A stretch of 31,168 nt of DNA from positions 1 to 31,168 of the forward strand of contig NZ_CAJTUX010000030.1 of the NCBI RefSeq assembly GCF_910579365.1, written 5' to 3'. Source of the DNA: an uncultured Oscillibacter sp. (lineage in GTDB: Bacteria > Bacillota > Clostridia > Oscillospirales > Oscillospiraceae). The notes beneath the pieces are model-generated. The model ran no database searches. It worked only from the letters and a program-made list of their open reading frames with translations, and had not been told where the DNA came from. This document shows positions 1 through 8,494 of the stretch, piece by piece. Position numbers and translations under genes: made by a program. Each line of letters starts with the position of its first letter. The stretch's first letter is position 1.

Positions 1-1564
1 GGCCGTCGTTCTTCAGGTCCATCTGGATGGCGGTGATGCCCTTCTTGGTGCCCGCGACCTTGAAGTCCATCTCGCCGTGGAAATCCTCCACGCCCTGAAT
101 GTCGATGAAGGTGGTGAAGCCGCCGTCGTCGTCCTGGATGAGGCCGCAGGAGATGCCGGCCACCGGGGCCGAGATGGGCACGCCCGCGTCCATCAGGGCC
201 AGCGTGGAGCCGCAGACGGAGCCCTGGGAGGTGGAGCCGTTGGAGCTCACCACCTCCGAAACCACCCGGATGGCGTAGGGGAACTTCTCCACGTCGGGAA
301 TCACGGGCAGCAGGGCCCGCTCAGCCAACGCGCCGTGGCCGATCTCCCGCCGGCCGGGGGAGCGGGCGGGCTTTGCCTCGCCCACGGAGTAGCCGGGGAA
401 GTTGTAGTGGTGCATATAGCGCTTCTCCGTCTCCTCCCAGATGGTGTCCAGCTTCTGGTTGGCGGAGAGGGTGTCCAGGGTGACCACGGAGAGGACCTGG
501 GTCTGTCCCCGGGTGAAGAGGCCGGAGCCGTGGGCCCGGGGCAGCACGCCCACCTCGGAGGCCAGGGGCCGGATTTCGTTCTTCTGCCGGCCGTCCACCC
601 GGTGGCCCTCCAGCAGCCAGGCCTTGACGATCTTCTTCTGGAACTTGTAGGTGATCTCGTCCAGGTACTTGTCCATCTCGGGATAGTCCTCCAGGAAGAG
701 CGTGTGCCACTTCTCGATGAGGGCGTTCCACCGGGTCTCCCGGACGTTTTTGTCGTCGGTGTCCATGGCGGCCTTGGCCTCGTCCATGGTGGCGGCGGTG
801 ATCTTCTCAAAGAGCTCCTCGTCAAAATCGGCGTGGGGATAGTCGAACTTCTCCTTGCCGATCTCGGAGACCATCCGGTTAATGAGCTCCACCTGCTTCT
901 GGTTCTCCTCGTGGGCCATCTGAATGGCCCGGAACATGGTGTCGTTGTCCACCTCGTTGGCCCCGGCCTCGATCATGACCACCTTCTTGCCGGTGGAGAC
1001 CACGGTCACGTCCAGGTCGGACACCTTACGCTCCTCGCTGGTGGGGTTGAAGATGAGATTGCCGTCCACCAGGCCCACCTTCACCGCGCCCACGGGGCCG
1101 TGCCAGGGAATGTCGGAGATGGCCAGGGCGGCGGAGGCGCCGATGAGGCCGCAGATCTCCGGGGAGCAGTCGTGGTCCACGCTCATGACCGTGGCCATGA
1201 TGGAGACGTCGTTGCGGAAGTCGTGGGGGAAGAGGGGGCGGATGGGCCGGTCGATGACCCGGCTGGTGAGGACGCCCTTCTCGCCGGGGCGGCCCTCCCG
1301 GCGGTTGAAGCTGCCGGGGATGCGGCCCACGGAGTAGAGCTTCTCCTCAAAGTCCACGCTGAGGGGGAAGAAGTCGATGCCGTCCCGGGGGCGGGCGGAG
1401 GCCGTGGCGCAGACCAGGACCCGGGTGTCGCCATAGCCCACCATGACGGCGGCATTGGCCAGTTCCGCCAGCTTCCCGACCTCCAGGGTCAGGGGGCGGC
1501 CCGCCAGGGTCATCTCGTACTTGCGGTATTGGGGGAACTGTCTCTGGGTGATGATAGTAGACAT
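1..1564 (-). CDS. pnp: Polyribonucleotide nucleotidyltransferase (PNPase), 3' end outside window
   Basis: PNPase degrades RNA 3' to 5' by phosphorolysis and works as a ring-shaped trimer. I read 521 residues from an ATG at 1564, preceded by AAGGAG. The start MSTIITQRQF, the stretches GRIPGSFNRREGRP and RVIDRPIRPLFP (first RNase PH domain), the helical linker, and the second RNase PH domain with DFHGEMDFKVAG near residue 495 are all diagnostic. Family members are about 700 residues, so the end of the second PH domain plus the KH and S1 domains (about 180 residues) lie beyond base 1. It sits downstream of rpsO on the same strand, the usual bacterial order, with a long hairpin between the two genes. 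Confidence 0.97.
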   Translation of the reverse strand, partial: MSTIITQRQFPQYRKYEMTLAGRPLTLEVGKLAELANAAVMVGYGDTRVLVCATASARPRDGIDFFPLSVDFEEKLYSVGRIPGSFNRREGRPGEKGVLTSRVIDRPIRPLFPHDFRNDVSIMATVMSVDHDCSPEICGLIGASAALAISDIPWHGPVGAVKVGLVDGNLIFNPTSEERKVSDLDVTVVSTGKKVVMIEAGANEVDNDTMFRAIQMAHEENQKQVELINRMVSEIGKEKFDYPHADFDEELFEKITAATMDEAKAAMDTDDKNVRETRWNALIEKWHTLFLEDYPEMDKYLDEITYKFQKKIVKAWLLEGHRVDGRQKNEIRPLASEVGVLPRAHGSGLFTRGQTQVLSVVTLDTLSANQKLDTIWEETEKRYMHHYNFPGYSVGEAKPARSPGRREIGHGALAERALLPVIPDVEKFPYAIRVVSEVVSSNGSTSQGSVCGSTLALMDAGVPISAPVAGISCGLIQDDDGGFTTFIDIQGVEDFHGEMDFKVAGTKKGITAIQMDLKNDG

Positions 1565-1592
1565 AGATGCGCTCCTTTTCGTTTGTTGTCGC

Positions 1593-1673
1593 GCGGGAGC
1601 GGTCCTTTTCGTATTTGAAAGGCCGTCCGGTCCCCGCCAGACGGTCTTTCAAACACAAAAAGCGGACTCCCGC
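1593..1673 (-). promoter_or_regulatory. Long imperfect hairpin between rpsO and pnp
   Basis: Arms at 1614-1630 and 1637-1653 pair over 17 positions with one A-C mismatch and one G-U on the minus-strand RNA, around a 6-nt loop. Beyond an internal loop the stem resumes with GCGGGAG (1593-1599) against CTCCCGC (1667-1673). In E. coli a hairpin at the same place is cut by RNase III and mediates PNPase autocontrol. The same role here is inference from position and shape. There is no U-tract, so it is not a simple terminator. Confidence 0.7.
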
Positions 1674-1690
1674 ATGGGGTGGAGGGGAAG

Positions 1691-1719
1691 CGGAAAAGGG
1701 CGGCGTAATCCCGCCGCCC
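1691..1719 (-). terminator. Terminator-like hairpin after rpsO
   Basis: On the minus strand GGGCGGCG (1719-1712) pairs with CGCCGCCC (1705-1698) around a 6-nt loop and is followed by TTTTCC. The U-tract is short, so readthrough into pnp is likely and this may be a partial terminator. Confidence 0.6.
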
Positions 1720-1729
1720 TGTTCGCGTC

Positions 1730-1996
1730 TTACTTACGGATGCCCAGCTTGGCAATGAGGGCGCGGTACCGTTCCACATCCTTCTTCTGGAGATAGTCCA
1801 GGAGGCTGCGGCGCTTGCCGACCATCTTCAGAAGACCCCGGTTGGAGTGCTTGTCCTGGGGGTTCTGGCGCATATGCTCGGTAAGGACATTGATGCGCTC
1901 GGTGAGGATGGCAATCTGGACCTCCGGAGATCCGGTGTCGGTCTCATGGGTGCGGTTGGCGTCGATGATGGCGCTCTTCTGCTCTTTTCTCAGCAT
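1730..1996 (-). CDS. rpsO: 30S ribosomal protein S15
   Basis: S15 binds the central domain of 16S rRNA early in 30S assembly. The 88-residue product, read from the ATG at 1996, has the full family length. It carries the conserved HETDTGSPEVQIAILTERI and the HSNRGLLKMVGKRRSLLDYL region that contacts rRNA. AAGGTGG precedes the ATG at good spacing; an in-frame upstream extension has no ribosome binding site and was rejected. The gene has its own strong promoter (2109-2137) and a roughly 105-nt leader, and precedes pnp on the same strand. Confidence 0.98.
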   Translation of the reverse strand: MLRKEQKSAIIDANRTHETDTGSPEVQIAILTERINVLTEHMRQNPQDKHSNRGLLKMVGKRRSLLDYLQKKDVERYRALIAKLGIRK

Positions 1997-2102
1997 TGTG
2001 TGGTTCCACCTTTCAAAAAGATTCCCCGCGGGGCTGTGCGCCGGGCCGGTGAAGCTCCTCGGGACAAAGCTCCGGGGCAGGTTTTCCGCCTGACTGGCGG
2101 AC
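1997..2102 (-). promoter_or_regulatory. rpsO 5' leader, candidate S15 autoregulatory RNA
   Basis: About 105 nt of untranslated leader lie between the predicted start point and rpsO. It opens with a clean hairpin, TCCGCC-AGTCA-GGCGGA (plus-strand 2085-2101), and has further GC-rich pairing potential near the ribosome binding site. S15 is known to repress its own mRNA through leader structures in several phyla. I did not match this leader to a specific published S15 motif. Confidence 0.45.
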
Positions 2103-2108
2103 TTAGTT

Positions 2109-2137
2109 ACTATATCATAGGGTTTTCCCATTGTAAA
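2109..2137 (-). promoter_or_regulatory. rpsO promoter
   Basis: On the minus strand TTTACA (2137-2132), a 17-bp spacer and TATAGT (2114-2109) form a near-consensus sigma-A promoter, placed about 105 nt before rpsO. Confidence 0.75.
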
Positions 2138-2210
2138 GGCCCAATTCATGATTTTCCCGGCAACAGGAAGAAAATTTTTCCCTCCCCCGAACCAAAATCA
2201 CGAACAGCCC

Positions 2211-2260
2211 TTGACAAACCCTTCAAACTGTGTTAATTTCATTAGTACAGTTAATACAGT
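2211..2260 (+). promoter_or_regulatory. Promoter and dyad operator of the GntR-ABC operon
   Basis: TTGACA (2211-2216), a 17-bp spacer and TAATTT (2234-2239) form the promoter. An imperfect dyad covers the -10: ACTGTGTTAAT (2227-2237), spacer TTC, ATTAGTACAGT (2241-2251), with 9 of 11 arm positions matching. A third ACAGT half-site lies at 2256-2260. An operator on the -10 just before a GntR gene suggests autorepression, as known for YtrA of Bacillus; that link is inference. Confidence 0.75.
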
Positions 2261-2308
2261 TCACCAATACAGCAGCGGCGAGCACCGCCGCGGAAGGGAA
2301 GGTATGCG

Positions 2309-2707
2309 GTGATCAGCCTCAATTACCGGGACTCCCGCCCCATCTACGAGCAGATCAAGGACGGGCTCCGCAAGCTGATCGTCTCCGGGGCCATCGGCAC
2401 AGATGAAAAACTCCCGTCGGTCCGGTCCCTGGCGACCCAGCTCTCCATCAACCCCAACACCATCCAGCGGGCGTATAACGAGCTGGAGGGCGAGGGCTAC
2501 ATTTATTCCGTCCCCGGCAAGGGCAGCTTTGCCACCGGGGACCACGGCGCCGGGGAGGCCCGCCGCCGGGAGCTCTGGGAGAAGACCCGGGAGCTCCTGG
2601 CGGAGCTTCGGTATCTCGGCGTCAGCCAGGAGGAGCTGACGGCTCTTCTTGCGGAAGAGCCGTCCGGCGGGGCCCCCGCCGGGGGGCGGAAGGAGGAAAC
2701 GATATGA
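2309..2707 (+). CDS. GntR family transcriptional regulator, YtrA type
   Basis: A 132-residue DNA-binding repressor. The N-terminal winged helix (about residues 8-72) shows the GntR pattern RPIYEQIKDGLRKLI, KLPSVRSLATQLSINPNTIQRAYNELE and GYIYSVPGKGSFA. The C-terminal part is only about 55 residues, as in the YtrA subfamily, too small for a classical ligand domain. The start is GTG 2309, supported by GGAAGGGAAGG; an ATG at 2304 runs straight into a stop. The stop overlaps the ATPase start as ATGA (2704-2707), implying translational coupling. It probably represses its own operon through the dyad at 2227-2251, with cell-envelope stress or antibiotics as plausible inducers by family analogy. Confidence 0.93.
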   Translation: MISLNYRDSRPIYEQIKDGLRKLIVSGAIGTDEKLPSVRSLATQLSINPNTIQRAYNELEGEGYIYSVPGKGSFATGDHGAGEARRRELWEKTRELLAELRYLGVSQEELTALLAEEPSGGAPAGGRKEETI

Positions 2708-3597
2708 TTCAAATCTCCAACGCCGTCAAGCGCTTCGACGGCTTCGCCGCCCTGGACGGCGTGACCCTGTCCGTCCCCGCCGGGAGCGTGTACGGTCTGG
2801 TGGGCCCCAACGGCGCGGGGAAGTCCACCCTGATCCGCTGCCTCACCGGCATCTACCGCCAGGACGAGGGCGAGCTTGCCGTCGACGGTTCCCCCGTCTG
2901 GGAGAACCAGGGCCTGAAGGCCCGAATCGCCGCCATCGCCGACGACTGGTACTATTTTCCCCAGGCCAGCATCCGGGACATGTGCCGGTTCTACCGGGGC
3001 TTCTATCCCCGCTTCTCCATGGAACGCTATGAGAAGCTGAAGGGGGTCTTCGACATTGACGAGAAGCGCCTTCTCCGCCGCCTCAGCAAGGGCATGCAGA
3101 AGCAGGCCGCCTTCTGGCTGGCCCTCAGCGCCATGCCGGACTATCTGGTTTTGGATGAGCCGGTGGACGGCCTGGACCCCGTCATGCGGCGGCAGGTGTG
3201 GTCCCTGGTGCTGGGGGATGTCAGCCAGCGGGGAACCACGGTGCTGGTCTCCTCCCACAACCTCCGGGAGCTGGAGGACGTCTGCGACCACGTGGGCATT
3301 CTGGACCACGGAAAGGTGCTGCTGGAGCGGTCCCTGGCCCAGCTCCAGGACAACATGGTGAAGCTCCAGGTGGTCTTTCAGGACGGCGGCGGCGTGCCGG
3401 AGGATCTGCCGGTGCTGCACGCCTCCCAGGTGGGGCGCATTCACACCCTCATCATGCGCATGAACGCGGAGGAGGCGGCAAACCGCATGGCGACCTATGC
3501 CCCCATGCTGGTGGACGCGGTGCCGCTGACGCTGGAGGAAATTTTCATCTATGAGTTAGGAGGGGCCAACTATGCCGTTAAAGACATCGTATTTTAA
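2704..3597 (+). CDS. ABC transporter ATP-binding protein
   Basis: A 297-residue ATPase subunit of the YtrB/BcrA/CcmA type. Walker A is GPNGAGKST (about residues 34-42), the ABC signature is the variant LSKGM (canonical LSGGQ), Walker B is YLVLDEP, the D-loop follows as GLDP, and the switch histidine is in SSHNLREL. After the nucleotide-binding domain (to about residue 215), an 80-residue tail resembles the extension found in antibiotic and lipid exporters of this group. It is coupled to gntR upstream and overlaps the permease gene by 26 nt. It should energise the permease at the cytoplasmic face. The substrate cannot be read from sequence. Confidence 0.95.
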   Translation: MIQISNAVKRFDGFAALDGVTLSVPAGSVYGLVGPNGAGKSTLIRCLTGIYRQDEGELAVDGSPVWENQGLKARIAAIADDWYYFPQASIRDMCRFYRGFYPRFSMERYEKLKGVFDIDEKRLLRRLSKGMQKQAAFWLALSAMPDYLVLDEPVDGLDPVMRRQVWSLVLGDVSQRGTTVLVSSHNLRELEDVCDHVGILDHGKVLLERSLAQLQDNMVKLQVVFQDGGGVPEDLPVLHASQVGRIHTLIMRMNAEEAANRMATYAPMLVDAVPLTLEEIFIYELGGANYAVKDIVF

Positions 3598-5575
3598 CCC
3601 CACGCTGTTCAAGAAGAATCTCGCCCGGTTCTGGCCTCTGTGGGGCGGCGTGTCCGCCCTGGGGGCTCTGGTTCCCCTGTATCTGACGATGGTCCTGATT
3701 GAGGAGGGCTTCCGCTCCTCCGCCGGGCACGGACTGGAGGTCACGCGGCTTTACTACGCGGCCCTGTCCTATGGGGTGCCCATCCTCTCCCTGTTTTACG
3801 CCGCCCTCTGCGCGCTGGCGGTGTGGGGCTGGCTGTACAACGCCCGGAGCGTGGGGCTCTACCACTCTCTGCCCATCACCCGCAAGGGCCTCTTCGCCAC
3901 CAGCTTCCTCTCCGGCCTGGCCATGATGCTGATTCCCTACGCCGTGGTGGGCGGGCTGACGGTGCTCATCTCCCTGGCGGCGGGGCTCTTCGAGCCCGTG
4001 GGGGTCCTGGTGACCGTCCTGGGCGTTTTGGGAAACACGTTCTTCTACTTCGCCGCGGCCACGGCGGTGGTCTTCGTCACCGGCAACCCCTTCGCCTTCG
4101 CGGCGCTCTACTTCGTTTTCCACTTCCTGGGCTTCCTCGCCGAGTGGCTGATTACCTTCCTGATGAACCTCTTCTACTTCGGCGTGGACGAGACCTACCG
4201 GGGCGTGGCGTCCTTCCTGAGCCCCACCATCCACCTGGTGGAGCACGTGCGCGTCAGCGGCCAATATGAGCAGATTGTCACCGCCGGCGGCTGGATTGAT
4301 AACGGAAATCTGCTGTGGGTCAAACTGACGGGCGGCTGGCTCATCGCCGCGTACGCCCTGGTGGGCGTGGTGCTCCTGGCCTGCGCCTGGGCCCTGTACC
4401 GCCGCCGCAGGAGCGAGAGCGCCGGGGACGTGGTGGCCGTGGAGTGGATGAAGCCCATCTTCCGTTACGGCGTGGCCCTCTGCGCGGCGGCGGCCGGAGG
4501 GACGCTGCTGTACAGCCTTTTCTGCCAGGACTTCTTCCAGAAGGGCGAGTGCGCCAACCCGGTTTCCATGGCCGTGTGCATGGCCATTGCCGGAATCGTG
4601 GGCTACTACGCCGCCTCCATGCTGCTGGCAAAGTCCCTGTCCGTCTTCCGGGGCAGCCTCAAGGGCGCGGCGGGGACGGCAATTGCCGCCGCAGCCGTCT
4701 GCTGCGTCATCGCCGCCGACCCCTTCGGCGTGGAGACCTGGGTCCCCGGGACCGGGGACATCACGGAGGTGACCGTCAACTTCCACGGCGTCTATGGCCG
4801 GGGGGCCGGCGCCACGCTGTCGGACCCCGCCGCCATGCAGAAGGTTCTGGACGCCGCCATCCTCATAACGGAGCAGGCGGACGAGCTGGACCGGAAGCAG
4901 GAATCGGACGGCGAGGCATATATCTACTTCAACCTGACCTATCGCTTCCAGGAGGACCGTCCCGTTCACCGCTATTACCACTTCCCCCTCTCCGCGAACG
5001 AGGAGATCACCCAGATGGTGGCCGCCCTGGCGTCGGACCCGGACATCCAGGAGCACAGCATCTTTGACCGGGTAACTCCCGCGGAGGACAACTATATTAC
5101 CTCCGCCCGGCTCACCGGCGGGTATCTCGCCGGCCTCTACAGCCCGGCGGACCAGGAGACGGTCAATCTGGACCTGACGCCTGAGCAGGCCCAAGCGGTG
5201 GAGGAGGCCGTCCGCCGGGACATCCAGGCCGGGCACTTCGGAAAGACGCTGTTCCTCCCCGCCTATGAGGACTACGCCTCCGCCGCCTATACCGGCGAGC
5301 TCCAGCTGTATTACGGTCTCACCACGTCGAACGACCCCAGCCCCTCGAAGAGTTACACCTACAGCGACATTGTGTCCATCGGCCTGTCCGCCTACTGCAC
5401 CGAGACCCTCCAGACGCTGGAGGACCTGGGCATCCTGAACCAGGGGTATAAGCTGCTGACCCAGGCGGAGAAGTCCGCCATGCAGAAAACGGCGGAAGGA
5501 GAGGACATCTACGGCTATGCGGACTCCTACTCCTTCCCCGCCGACACCTCGGCCTATTTCAAGGAGGCGTTCTGA
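3572..5575 (+). CDS. Large ABC transporter permease with C-terminal extracytoplasmic-type domain
   Basis: The 667-residue protein starts at ATG 3572 behind AGGAGG. Hydrophobic segments lie around residues 22-44, 62-88, 105-132, 140-170, 180-205, 250-275, 300-320, 330-352 and 367-385, an ABC-2-like membrane domain. After the last one comes a soluble region of about 280 residues (from WVPGTGDITEVTVNF onward), rich in aromatic and acidic residues, probably outside the membrane. The arrangement resembles proteins annotated with DUF6449 next to YtrA regulators; I recognise that only by overall pattern. It forms the transporter with the preceding ATPase. With a peptidoglycan amidase gene 3 nt downstream, an envelope-related role is plausible but unproven. 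Confidence 0.85.
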   Translation: MPLKTSYFNPTLFKKNLARFWPLWGGVSALGALVPLYLTMVLIEEGFRSSAGHGLEVTRLYYAALSYGVPILSLFYAALCALAVWGWLYNARSVGLYHSLPITRKGLFATSFLSGLAMMLIPYAVVGGLTVLISLAAGLFEPVGVLVTVLGVLGNTFFYFAAATAVVFVTGNPFAFAALYFVFHFLGFLAEWLITFLMNLFYFGVDETYRGVASFLSPTIHLVEHVRVSGQYEQIVTAGGWIDNGNLLWVKLTGGWLIAAYALVGVVLLACAWALYRRRRSESAGDVVAVEWMKPIFRYGVALCAAAAGGTLLYSLFCQDFFQKGECANPVSMAVCMAIAGIVGYYAASMLLAKSLSVFRGSLKGAAGTAIAAAAVCCVIAADPFGVETWVPGTGDITEVTVNFHGVYGRGAGATLSDPAAMQKVLDAAILITEQADELDRKQESDGEAYIYFNLTYRFQEDRPVHRYYHFPLSANEEITQMVAALASDPDIQEHSIFDRVTPAEDNYITSARLTGGYLAGLYSPADQETVNLDLTPEQAQAVEEAVRRDIQAGHFGKTLFLPAYEDYASAAYTGELQLYYGLTTSNDPSPSKSYTYSDIVSIGLSAYCTETLQTLEDLGILNQGYKLLTQAEKSAMQKTAEGEDIYGYADSYSFPADTSAYFKEAF

Positions 5576-5578
5576 TCC

Positions 5579-6250
5579 ATGGGGAGAAGAAGCCGCAGAA
5601 CACGGGCAGAGGAATCCCTCCGGCTTGTCCGGCTCTGGGCAATTCTCGGGCTGCTGGCGGCGGCGGTTCTCATAACCGCCGCCGTCCGGCTGTCCCGCCG
5701 GCCCTCCCCGGCGGAGGCGGAGGAACAGATTCCCGCTTACATAACCAGGGACTTTCTCCCCGTGAACCCCTGGTCCCGCCCCGGGGACCCCCTGAAGCGG
5801 GTTAACGGCGTAGTCCTGCACTACGTGGGCAACCCCGCCACCTCCGCCCAGGCCAACCGGAACTACTTTGCCTCCCTGTCCTCCGGGGAGGCGGGGACTT
5901 ACGCCTCCAGCCACTTCATCGTGGGATTGGAGGGGGAGGTGGTCCAGTGCGTCCCCCTGACGGAGATCGCCTACGCCTCCAACACCCGAAACGGCGACAC
6001 GGTTTCCATCGAGGTCTGCCATCCGGATGAGACGGGGGAGTACGCCCCCGCGTCCTACCGACGGGCGGTGGAGCTGACGGCGTGGCTGTGCCGGGCCCTT
6101 CGCCTGGACCCGGCGGAGGACGTGATCCGGCACTACGACGTGACGGGAAAGCTCTGCCCCCTCTATTATGTGGAGCATCCCGCCGCCTGGGAGTCCCTGC
6201 TGGAGGACGTGGCGGCGGAGATGGAGGCCCAGGAGGCGGGGGATGCCTAG
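5579..6250 (+). CDS. Membrane-anchored N-acetylmuramoyl-L-alanine amidase (Amidase_2/PGRP fold)
   Basis: A 223-residue protein with a basic N-terminus and one hydrophobic segment (about residues 19-36), no lipobox, then an Amidase_2 domain (about 70-205). The zinc ligands fit the family: His81 in VVLHYVGN, His185 in IRHYDVTG and Cys193 in KLCP. The enzyme should cleave the bond between N-acetylmuramic acid and L-alanine in peptidoglycan, outside the cell. The start ATG 5579 is 3 nt after the permease stop and uses AAGGAGG inside the permease end, so it belongs to the GntR-ABC operon. Placing a wall amidase under a YtrA-type repressor is unusual. Confidence 0.9.
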   Translation: MGRRSRRTRAEESLRLVRLWAILGLLAAAVLITAAVRLSRRPSPAEAEEQIPAYITRDFLPVNPWSRPGDPLKRVNGVVLHYVGNPATSAQANRNYFASLSSGEAGTYASSHFIVGLEGEVVQCVPLTEIAYASNTRNGDTVSIEVCHPDETGEYAPASYRRAVELTAWLCRALRLDPAEDVIRHYDVTGKLCPLYYVEHPAAWESLLEDVAAEMEAQEAGDA

Positions 6251-6262
6251 AGGGCCCCTTCA

Positions 6263-6326
6263 AAAAAAATTCAAATTTTTTTCAAATTGATGAAACAAAG
6301 CCGCCCCCTCGATCGTCTTATATAAT
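6263..6326 (+). other. A/T-rich inverted repeat and possible -10 before a small gene
   Basis: AAAAAAATT (6263-6271) and AATTTTTTT (6274-6282) are perfect inverted arms around CA, embedded in repeated TTCAAA words. It could be a weak terminator for the amidase operon or an UP-like element. A consensus TATAAT lies at 6321-6326, but I find no good -35 at the right distance, so promoter assignment is tentative. Confidence 0.4.
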
Positions 6327-6374
6327 GACGGCATCAAGGACGGTCTCAAGATTTTTTGTGAAAGGAGCCTCCCT

Positions 6375-6545
6375 ATGGAGCAAACAAACACCGCCCCGAA
6401 CCTGTGGCGCGTCTGGATTGACACCCGCCGCCGCATCGTATCCTTCCATGAGGAGGAGGACTGTAAACTGCTGGAGTTCCGGAACCGGGACCTGTTTTTC
6501 AGCTGCATCGAGCAGTATACGGGCATGCAGTACCGGTATCAATAA
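6375..6545 (+). CDS. Small hypothetical protein, 56 residues
   Basis: ATG 6375 follows AAAGGAG at 7-nt spacing and opens a 57-codon frame ending TAA, with a good terminator 15 nt later. The product begins MEQTNTAPNLWRVWIDTRRR and ends with an aromatic-rich YTGMQYRYQ tail. It has no signal peptide or membrane segment and mixes basic and acidic patches. I do not recognise a family. Gene status rests on the strong ribosome binding site, the preceding TATAAT and the dedicated terminator. An RNA-level role, with the frame as a regulatory peptide, cannot be excluded. Confidence 0.72.
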   Translation: MEQTNTAPNLWRVWIDTRRRIVSFHEEEDCKLLEFRNRDLFFSCIEQYTGMQYRYQ

Positions 6546-6559
6546 AAAGGGCGAAAAAG

Positions 6560-6588
6560 CGGGGAGGCCGGGGGCCTCTCCGTTTTTT
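6560..6588 (+). terminator. Intrinsic terminator after the 56-residue gene
   Basis: CGGGGAGGCC (6560-6569) pairs with GGCCTCTCCG (6573-6582), with one G-U, around GGG. Six T residues follow. Confidence 0.88.
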
Positions 6589-6625
6589 ACGGCGGAACCG
6601 GCCCCCTGCCGGCAGAGAACGCCTC

Positions 6626-6653
6626 TTGCAAAAGCGAAAATTTATGATATAAT
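6626..6653 (+). promoter_or_regulatory. asnS promoter
   Basis: TTGCAA (6626-6631), a 16-bp spacer and consensus TATAAT (6648-6653) lie 40 nt before asnS. The leader is far too short for a T-box. Confidence 0.8.
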
Positions 6654-6693
6654 GTATCATCCATTATGAAAGAATAGGAATCAGGTGATCGCC

Positions 6694-8088
<1,395 letters not shown>

Positions 8089-8124
8089 GCGCAGGCTTGC
8101 CCTTGTAAAAAAGCTCTTTCCGAG

Positions 8125-8165
8125 AGGAGGGGACTTCGCAAAGAAGTCCCCTCCTTAATTTTTGT
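8125..8165 (+). terminator. Intrinsic terminator of asnS
   Basis: A 13-bp perfect stem, AGGAGGGGACTTC (8125-8137) with GAAGTCCCCTCCT (8143-8155), is followed by TAATTTTTGTT. Confidence 0.88.
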
Positions 8166-8494
8166 TAAGTCAGCCGAATGTGATGGAATTGCAGGAATCA
8201 AAAACCCCTTCACAACGGCTGACAAATCCAAGCTGTGCCGGCAAACGGAGATACCGGTTTCCTCCATATTCCGAGGACAAGGCTATTGTAATTTTTTCTG
8301 GGATAGAGTAAAATAATCCCGGAGACACAAAAGCGGCAGGCCGCAAGGCGCTACCAACATCCTGCGGCCCTGTACGAGTGACACTGGCACTCAGCAGGGA
8401 GGAAGGCAGATAAAGAAATGATCGCTTTCCTTTGCTTGGAGCAAGGCATGGGCCCATTTCTCCTGCCGGTTTGTCATGGAAAGGATGGGCTGTT
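8166..8494 (+). promoter_or_regulatory. Intergenic region with inverted repeat, promoter and structured leader
   Basis: No gene is supported here. GTCAGCCG (8169-8176) and CGGCTGAC (8216-8223) form a perfect 8-bp inverted repeat 39 nt apart. A promoter with TTGTAA (8286-8291), 17-bp spacer and TAAAAT (8309-8314) follows. The transcript would have a leader of about 175 nt with a GGCCGCA/TGCGGCC stem (8339-8345, 8363-8369) before the gene at 8495. The long leader suggests post-transcriptional control, but I match it to no known RNA family. Confidence 0.5.

Noticed and set aside
77..1618. 513-codon plus-strand frame
   Set aside because: It is antisense to pnp, whose translation matches PNPase throughout.
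3578..6178. 866-codon open frame on the minus strand
   Set aside because: It lies wholly opposite the permease and amidase genes, has His/Gly/Val-rich low-quality composition and no ribosome binding site. Long antisense frames are common at this GC content.
6588..6693. T-box leader for asnS
   Set aside because: The promoter leaves only about 40 nt of leader, with no T-box sequence or terminator.
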